This document shows, in pieces, positions 57,310 through 64,000 of a DNA stretch of 64,000 bases. The notes beneath the pieces were generated by a model. That model did no database searches, was not told where the DNA came from, and saw only the letters and a program-made list of their open reading frames with translations. The DNA lies in assembly GCA_029448655.1 (NCBI GenBank), contig JACCLO010000008.1:1178001-1242000 (forward strand), written 5' to 3'. Each line of letters starts with the position of its first letter. Position 1 is the first letter of the stretch. Both the position numbers and the translations under genes were made by a program. The stretch is from Wolfiporia cocos (lineage: Eukaryota; Basidiomycota; Agaricomycetes; Polyporales; Phaeolaceae).

Positions 57310-59540
57310 TCATGTCTCCTCCTCCTCGTTGGGTGGCGTCGTGTGTCGGATGTTCGTGTACGCTGGTGGAAGCTCGATCGTCTCTGGGTCTTCGCCCGGG
57401 TCCATTGGTGGCCCTGCGTCTTCGTGCTGCACAATGTTGACTGGGCGCAGGCTTGGTGGCATGCGTGACTTATTCGAGCGCCCTGTCAGGGCCGACGAAC
57501 CGCCAGGCGTACCCGGTCGCATGCCCTCACCAGCGAGTAGCGATTCTCGCCGTTCTGAATAAGGGCGCATTGCCGCCTCCTCATTTGACCCGCTAACTGT
57601 TGACGGAGCGGTCGGCTCTGGCAAGACGAAGGGCTCAGGCTGATAGTATTGCGGTAATTGACCTTCGTCCGAGTCGCGGTCCTGTTCCTGCAGAAGGTCG
57701 ACCGACCGCTCCTTCTGAGACTTCTTGGACTTGTTTTTGCGCATGAAGAGGAGGAATAGAACTGCGAGGGCCACTGCAATGCCACCAACACCGCCAACAA
57801 CACCACCTATATTGGCATTAGCTCATGTTATGTTATTAGCCCTCTTATGTCCGAGAAAACTCACCGACGATAGCACCAACGTCGGAAGAGCTGCTAGAGC
57901 GGTCTGCTGTTAGGTGCATTCCTGATTCTGTTTGGCAAACATACTCACCCGCCGCTAGAACCGTCATTCGAGCCACCAGTCCCGGCGCCACTAGTGCTCG
58001 TGGGATAGGAGCCACCAGCAGGTGAACCAGGCGTCGACGACGGAGAGTCGGCATTCAGACACGACTGAGTCGAACCTTGAGACACGATATACACCCCACT
58101 GCCCCCGGTGCCCACACCACGGTCGTCTCCCGCGACCAGGATGACTGTCGTATAGATCCGCACCGATGGAGTCCAATTAAAGCCCAGGCCCTCGCCCGTG
58201 ACGTTCGTTAGCGAACCTTGCGGGATGGAGAACGACTGCCCGCCCGGGATTACGCCCCGGAACGTCGGCGTTCTGCACAGATAGTTAGCGCGTGCGCGGC
58301 GAATTATTCGACTACACACACCCTTCCACATCTGGTGGATTCCACCAAATGCGCGTCGTATTGCATTCTACGAGCTGGTTGTTTGGAAAGACGCTAAAAT
58401 AGAATTCGGGCGCAACCTCGTCTGTCGGATCGTAGCAGCTCGAGTTGCTGCTGTTTAACACCGTGCCAGCGACGCTCGTTCCACCGGTGCCAAATCCAGT
58501 GCTGTCACTGACCTAGGGAAGATTTACTACGATGAGAACTCCATTACATGCTAAGGATTATGAGGTGACATCAAAGGGCTTGGAAAACGCTTGTCATGTC
58601 GAGTGCGAACCAGCGGCATATAGGAGTAATTTCGGTACGCGTCTTTTCAGATGCCACGTCGTGCTTCCGGATGCACTCCCAAAATGACAGAAGATAGCAC
58701 CACCCAATCCCAGCGGATCACCTGAGCAAAGCAACACCTGTACATGTACAATCCAACTTGATGACTCAAACAAAGATGGCGTATTAGCCCAAGGCACAGA
58801 CGAAGGAGAACATGGATGAACTTTAGTCGTTCCCATTGGCGACCAAGCAGCGTGAATTCCTGGAGCATTGTCAGATGCGCAAATGCGACGCTCATCGCCC
58901 GTGCACTGAGGCATGCGCCCGGGCCGCTGCGAGCAGACAATCCGTGCGAGTCTCTGTCGCAGATTGCTCAGCATGACGATGGTGGCTGATAGGCAGATCC
59001 ACCGCCGCCCAAAATAATTGGCCTGCCGGTCGTGACACTTCCAGCCTCTGGAAACCCTCCTCTTTGCCCGCGCTAGACAAGCACACCGGGCTGTTAATCC
59101 CCAAGGAGACATCGGCATCTACTTCCGCAGCAGATCAATCCCGCGTAAGACCCCATCAGCGCCCCGTGCCGCGTTCGCTGCGCAGCACGGACTCGATGCA
59201 TCCAAAACGCGCGGCACCGTCGACACGTTCAAAGATGGCCAACAGTGAGCGCACTCACCACTGCGACAAACTGCGAGTCCGTCGGGTACTTGAGCTGGAA
59301 GCTCGTCGACGTGTCCGTGAAGTTGACCTGAAATATCCGCCGGACCTCCTTGTTGCCTGGGAGCGGTGATGCGCCAAAGGGGATGACGAGCACGCTATAC
59401 GGCGGCTTGCCTGTGCCGACGATGTCGAGCGAGAGATTCTGACATTGCTGGGGCGTGCTCGTGAAGTTGAACGTATATGCGGATGCGAGCGCGGGGAGCA
59501 GAGCCAGGAAGGCGAACGGCGCGAGCATGGTGAAGTGCAT
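57310..59540 (-). CDS. Type I membrane protein with Ser/Thr/Gly-rich ectodomain
   Basis: Exons 59540-59259, 58512-58322, 58272-57949, 57890-57865 and 57806-57310 give 439 residues. A signal peptide (MHFTMLAPFAFLALLPALAS) leads a beta-rich outer region containing NFTSTPQQCQNLSLDIVGTG and CNTTRIWWNPPDV, with several N-glycosylation sites. A Ser/Gly-rich stalk, one membrane span (GGIAVALAVLFLLFM) and the stop-transfer KNKSKK follow. The cytosolic tail of about 130 residues has Pro-rich PQYYQPEP and ends in acidic residues. The architecture recalls fungal cell-wall sensors of the Mid2/Wsc kind, but no defining domain is seen. The first intron is 746 nt, over ten times the local norm. Confidence 0.82.
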
Positions 59541-61452
59541 AGGTTCGGAGAGCCGCACTCTTGGCTGTAGCGGAACCAAACTCGCCGTCGCTCAGATCAG
59601 CCTGAGGCGCGAACCAGACAATTCAGAGACGCAAACCAGGTGCAAACCAGACTCGGAGGCGCAGTCCTGAGAGTAGGGAACTGTGAAGATGCGACAGGTG
59701 GTCAATGAAGGAAGTTGGGTCGCGTGGCACAGCCCCTCGGAGGGTATACAACACCTGCCGTATTATGAGCGGCTCGTACTGAAATGTGGTGGTGCAAAAC
59801 AGCTCGTATAGTGAGACATCTTGAAATACATGACAGTCGAGCTCTGTAGCCGCTCCACAGCCTTTGCGCGCCTATTACTTCCGCTCAATAGCAACGTCAA
59901 TTGCCGCCGTCACGACCCTATGATGATCTCCCACTCCCAACACTCCACTGACATTGATATATCTTTTATGATGGGATACTGACAGCCTTGAGCTTTCTTG
60001 CATGCACCAGGTTTTTGTTTTTGCCTCTACCGTCCCGTCCTGTCCGAAGCGGTCTGACTTGGCCGAACAACGGCAATTCCCGCGGTCGGGAGCCCAGATG
60101 CATGCCGACAAAGGCTGGTGACGAGACCATGCACGTTGCGGCACATGTTACCATCGTGAACTATTCCCTGGAAGCTATGTATATTCACCGATGCGAGGTG
60201 GTGATTAATGCTTTCGGCTGAAAGAAGTTGTGTCTAGGTAGGTCAGATGGCGGGCAAGGAGGACTTCTGTCACGTTTCTGTTCCGTTCTCCGTGATCACT
60301 TGATGTGAGCGAATACTTTGACATGAATAGAGGACAGTGATATTCCCTGTGGATTCCACTATAGGCTGGTCAAAAGTCCAATCGACAGTTGCCGCCTAAT
60401 GGTCTAGCAATGGGGTGCAGGCCTCAGGTCCCGGTAAATTCAAGAGGCCAGTTCAGATATCTTGACACGGTATTGCGAAGTATCAAGACACCAGGTTGCT
60501 CGGTATAGAAGTCAAGGCGACGAGGCCCGCAGCAGGTGGAGTCGGTGACATCGACCGCACGGTCCGCAAATCCATTCTGTTCGAAGAGCAGATTTACAGA
60601 AGGCCAGAGGGCAATCTGTCAGAAACCATGTGCCAAGTGGATCGACGTTGAAATATTGAGACCTCTGAGGTAGTGCTGAGATATTTCCATACAGGAGAAA
60701 GATTGTCAACGATTGAATGGTCGGCAATTCAATCGCATGATTCTGGAGCAATCTTGCGCTGGAGGGAAGGCCCATCAGAAGCTGGATAAAGCGGGCAAAG
60801 AATAGGCTGGATGGAGGGATTCGGCAAACGATGTCTGGGCAGGACACATGAGAGCCTCATTTCCGGACGAAAACATACGCGCTATGCTAAGCCAGTTATC
60901 GGTCCAATGACGAACGCCTGATAGCTTGACAGATTCCTCATGGGCTGAAGCGATAGATCTTGCGCTTTTCGCTGCACAGAGAGAGACAGCTTGGCCTCCA
61001 TCGTATCGCGAGATGTTATATAGGGGTTATGAGAGTACGTGGTGACTCATGATCAGCAAGGCCTGGGGTCTGTCGGCATGTGTTAAATCCTTGGTGCTAT
61101 GCATGTGACGGATAAGCCTTTAAGCTATATCTGCCACGGCTTGGCAGTATATTTTGTGTCGGCTTTGCCGGACGTCGAACGAACCCACTCCACTGTCCAG
61201 AAAAAAGACTTTTTCCATACCCTTCCTCTACTCATTTGGTCAATGCCACTTCCTCGAAAGGATTAGCCGCAGATCAAAGACCGGCAAGGCTCATAAGCGG
61301 CGATATTGCCAAAATTGTTTCGACGTCTGCATTTGCTTGCGTACAAAACTACAAATTGAAAGCACGATGCAATATATGCGTCAGCCAGGGTCGCTCTTCT
61401 TTTCCCCCACAGCCCCAACGCCTTTCCCACCCAGCCTCCCGCCCGCATACTC
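59541..61452. other. Intergenic between divergent genes
   Basis: The promoter regions of the type I membrane protein (-) and the homeodomain-like gene (+). No other gene recognised. A minus-strand frame at 60512-60847 lacks domain or splice support. Confidence 0.5.
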
Positions 61453-62670
61453 ATGGAGCCACAAGTGCTCGCCGACTACGTTAACCAACCCGCCCTGTCG
61501 GGGCCATCGGCATCCGCGTCCGCAAAAACGCGGAAAGTGCCCAAGCGTCTATCGCAGGAAGGGTACAGGTTGATACATGGTGTGTGCACAGCCCGCCTTT
61601 AGCGGATCAGCTGCGAACGTCGACCGCTGACGTTGTCGACCACACATCAGAGTTCCGCGCGATCAACCCGGACCCCAGCATCACGGAAAGGAAGGAGCTG
61701 CTGAAGAGGATCCACGCATTGCCCGATTGCGAACACTACACGCTTAATCGCCTTACAACTGTGCTGAAGCAGAAGCGAGATCGCATACATGGGCCTCCCA
61801 AGACTCCCAAAGAACAGGAGCAGCTCACTGTTGATGACATATGTAGGATTTCACAAATTTCCCACCCCAATTGAGACTCAACAAATGATCACTGCACCAG
61901 TGTACCCATCATTTAAAGGCCAACCAAAGATTACGGGGTGGTTGAGGATACTGCTAGCAGAGACAAAGAACCCAAGCGAGGAGCTCATTCGAGTCTGGGC
62001 GAGCAAACTGAAAGTGAAACATGATGACATATCTGCCTGGATCAGTGTCGAAAGAGTTAAGAACACGGTGAAGGTACAAAACTCGTATCTGTCGAGACTT
62101 ATGGGTCGCTCATAGGATCTCCACAGCAAGAACCCGTTAGCGAAGACAGTAGTCTGGCCATCACGGCTGTACCGCAGCTCCCAACTCCAGCAACGTCATG
62201 TTCACCGGAGCCGGATTCTGGGTTAAAATCCCCCGCTGTCGAAAGTGAAGAGGCTCGTCCTCCCGCGTCGTCAAGCATGCCAAAACACGGTACGCCAGTG
62301 TTTTGACATCCACTGACCACCACTTCACGATGTTCCCCCAGAATCCCGAGCTACCGCAGCGGACACACCCATTTGGCGAGAACTCACTCAAGCGCTGGAC
62401 AAAACCCTTGCGGAGCCTGTTAAAGCCCCCGATTTATCAAAGGCTTCCGTACAGGAAATGAACGACCTGCTGACAGAGCACGAGAACAGAATTACGGCAT
62501 TCCTCGGCAGCATTGAAAGCGGGGACTACGCACGCTGGGGTTTGGACTCGTCCTTACTGACACAAAAGCATCCCATGACAATATATTCCAATATCATTGT
62601 GAGTCATCTCCGGCATATCATGAAGCATTCTAATGCGCATATAGCCCGCACAGAAGAGCTGAGTACATAG
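61453..62670 (+). CDS. Two-module homeodomain-like protein
   Basis: ATG at 61453 starts MEPQVLADYVNQPAL with a basic Ser/Ala stretch. The first module, INPDPSITERKELLKRIHAL then YTLNRLTTVLKQKRDRIHG, looks like homeobox helices 2-3 with a basic third helix. After an intron (donor ATAT|GTAGG at about 61841, acceptor CACCAG at about 61900) comes ITGWLRILLAETKNPSEELI, RVWASKLKVKHDDISAWI, a second degenerate homeobox. Later exons give a Pro/Ser/Glu-rich region and, after an intron GTACGCC...CCCCAG, a C-terminal module ESRATAADTPIWRELTQALD ... LLTEHENRITAFLGSIESGD to the stop at 62670. The joins near 61570-61600 and 62050-62115 are uncertain. A transcriptional role is inferred only. Confidence 0.55.
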
Positions 62671-62802
62671 TTATGAGAACGATAGTTCAGAAGAGGCAAC
62701 TGGATGTTCTAATCTTATGCGCTGTATACCATCTTGTACCAAGGCGTGGTCATAACGCTAAATGCGCAGTACCGAGAGTTGACCATGTTACCCGCACGCA
62801 CC

Positions 62803-64000
62803 TTACAGCTTTGCCGTCTGATCTTCGTCGTTCCGGTGTCTCTCATCCGCACGCTTCAGCAACTTGTGCATCAGTTCGATCCACTCCTCAATGCCGCCCT
62901 CGCCGACGCCGCGCACCCAGTCCTCCGCCTCGCCTCGTCTCTCGAGGTCGCGCCACTCCGACCTGAGCACATCACGCTCCATATACATGTCGCGCACCCA
63001 CTGTGGGACCTTCCACTCCGGGCTCGCGTACCGCCCACCGGCTAGCGCATGCAGCTCGTCGCGGTAGTCGAACTGCTGCTGCGGCTCGAAAACGTGCCAC
63101 GCGGCAGCAATTTGTAAGTCGTTGTCTCCGAATCGTGCGCGCAGGTCCTCGTAGTGTGTGAGGATATCGACTGCCTCTTGCGTGGGGTCGAGGATGTCCG
63201 GACGTGCGAAGGCGGCGAGTGCGGCGCGAACTTGAGCTTCCATGACTGGTAGGGGCGCGATTGCTCTTAGCACGCAGAGGAATGCTAGACGTGAAGGTGG
63301 GAAGGATTTCGAAAGCGGGAAGAGATGTCTCGCCAGGGGGAACAGATGGTACGAAGAGTTATACAGGTGCTCAGGTAGAGGTGGGACCGGTGGTGGAACA
63401 GCAAGTTTGAGCAGAGACGATGGTAGGAAGGGTAAATGATGCTGATAGCCCGTGGCAAGAATACAATGGTCGATTCCTGTCTCGACAGTACCGTCTTCGA
63501 ACAGCACACGTCCTTCATTGATGTCGAGGAGCTCGGCCAAACGCCCTCGCTTTTTAAATTTCCCGCCATCAATATCCTCAGAAGTTCCGCGGCTGACCGA
63601 TTGAATGACGACCTTCGCGACTTCACGCATGTCGCTGGATATATCATTTCCACTCGGCCCGCCGCCAACAACGAGCACGGTCTTGCCATGGTGTTCCGGA
63701 CGCCGGTACCACGCTGAATGTGTCGCTTTGCCTGCGGCAAGCCAAGCCCCCAGCCCTGGCGTCGTTGGATATCGTGGCAGCCGGTAGTGCCCGTTGGCCA
63801 CGATGAGCAAGTCAAATTCGTGCACTTCGTCCCCGCGTACTTTGACCTTCCATTTTGACGATGCAGTATCCCAGTCTACCGCAATAACTGGAGTGTTCAA
63901 ACGGATGTGCTGGTTCATATCAAAATGCGATGCGAAGTCCGAGAGGTACTTCTCGACCGTGGACGCAGGTGGGAACAGTGGTGTAGAGGGAGGAAATGAG
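62803..64000 (-). CDS. Flavin-containing monooxygenase, C-terminal 399 residues
   Basis: The frame runs without a break from the right edge to a stop at 62803. The N-terminal FAD GxGxxG lies outside the window. Visible are FPPSTPLFPPASTVEKYLSD, an NADPH-binding fold VLVVGGGPSGNDIS, LIVANGHYRLP and the late ATGY signature in ILATGYQHHLPFL. The C-terminal third (ALAAFARPDILDPTQEAVDI) fits fungal FMO-like proteins that oxidise N- or S-containing small molecules. The substrate is unknown. It converges on the homeodomain-like gene with 132 nt between the stops. Confidence 0.9.
   Translation of the reverse strand, partial: SFPPSTPLFPPASTVEKYLSDFASHFDMNQHIRLNTPVIAVDWDTASSKWKVKVRGDEVHEFDLLIVANGHYRLPRYPTTPGLGAWLAAGKATHSAWYRRPEHHGKTVLVVGGGPSGNDISSDMREVAKVVIQSVSRGTSEDIDGGKFKKRGRLAELLDINEGRVLFEDGTVETGIDHCILATGYQHHLPFLPSSLLKLAVPPPVPPLPEHLYNSSYHLFPLARHLFPLSKSFPPSRLAFLCVLRAIAPLPVMEAQVRAALAAFARPDILDPTQEAVDILTHYEDLRARFGDNDLQIAAAWHVFEPQQQFDYRDELHALAGGRYASPEWKVPQWVRDMYMERDVLRSEWRDLERRGEAEDWVRGVGEGGIEEWIELMHKLLKRADERHRNDEDQTAKL

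Noticed and set aside
60512..60847. 111-codon minus-strand frame
   Set aside because: No domain, splice support or conserved motif visible.
1..64000. CRISPR arrays, rRNA, tRNA genes
   Set aside because: No regularly spaced repeats, no rRNA cores and no complete cloverleaf found; the gene structure is eukaryotic.

Overview
The window looks like nuclear DNA from a filamentous basidiomycete, probably an agaricomycete and possibly a polypore. Genes are split by many short GT..AG introns (mostly 50-65 nt, several with CTNAC/CTGAC branch sites). Expected basidiomycete families are present: DUF6533 and DUF6534 membrane proteins, a two-domain homeobox-like protein and a dUTPase-bearing Ty3/gypsy retrotransposon. 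Gene-bearing islands alternate with repeat-rich AT-leaning stretches and two very GC-rich stretches that hold almost no genes. No species can be named from the sequence alone.

Left part (1-7.3 kb): a minus-strand Ty3/gypsy element (RT running off the left edge, protease, dUTPase, gag, leader, 5' LTR). A second, unrelated solo LTR sits inside its LTR with a perfect 5-bp target duplication. A solo LTR of the outer family at 6.9-7.3 kb preserves the empty site. From 8.9 to 10.9 kb lies the first copy of a duplicated block encoding an uncharacterised acidic protein; the second copy is at 49.1-50.9 kb. Both copies keep the intron, a TATA-like box and two 3'-UTR hairpins, one with a compensatory base-pair change.

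Middle: STN1 (telomere capping, 12.0-14.5 kb, +) converges on an Aly/REF mRNA-export factor (14.8-15.7 kb, -). Next come a zinc-finger-like agaricomycete gene remnant, two DUF6533 seven-TM-like paralogues (17.6-19.3 and 21.5-23.1 kb, both -) and a small putative membrane protein. A GC-rich gene-poor tract (about 25.6-33.1 kb) holds one three-exon microgene for a 63-residue CBM5/12-like protein. ATG11, the selective-autophagy scaffold, fills 34.2-39.2 kb in 17 exons, followed by an MFS sugar transporter (40.5-42.7 kb, +) and a zinc alcohol dehydrogenase (44.8-46.1 kb, -).

Right: after the second duplicated block, a DUF6534 gene (53.5-55.5 kb, +) lies between two direct repeats of about 250 bp. 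Then come a type I membrane protein with a 746-nt first intron (57.3-59.5 kb, -), a homeodomain-like gene (61.5-62.7 kb, +) and the 3' part of a flavin-containing monooxygenase (62.8 kb to the edge, -). There is no operon logic. The housekeeping genes (STN1, Aly/REF, ATG11, ADH, transporter) are functionally unrelated neighbours. The most novel material is the duplicated unknown gene with its structured 3' UTR.
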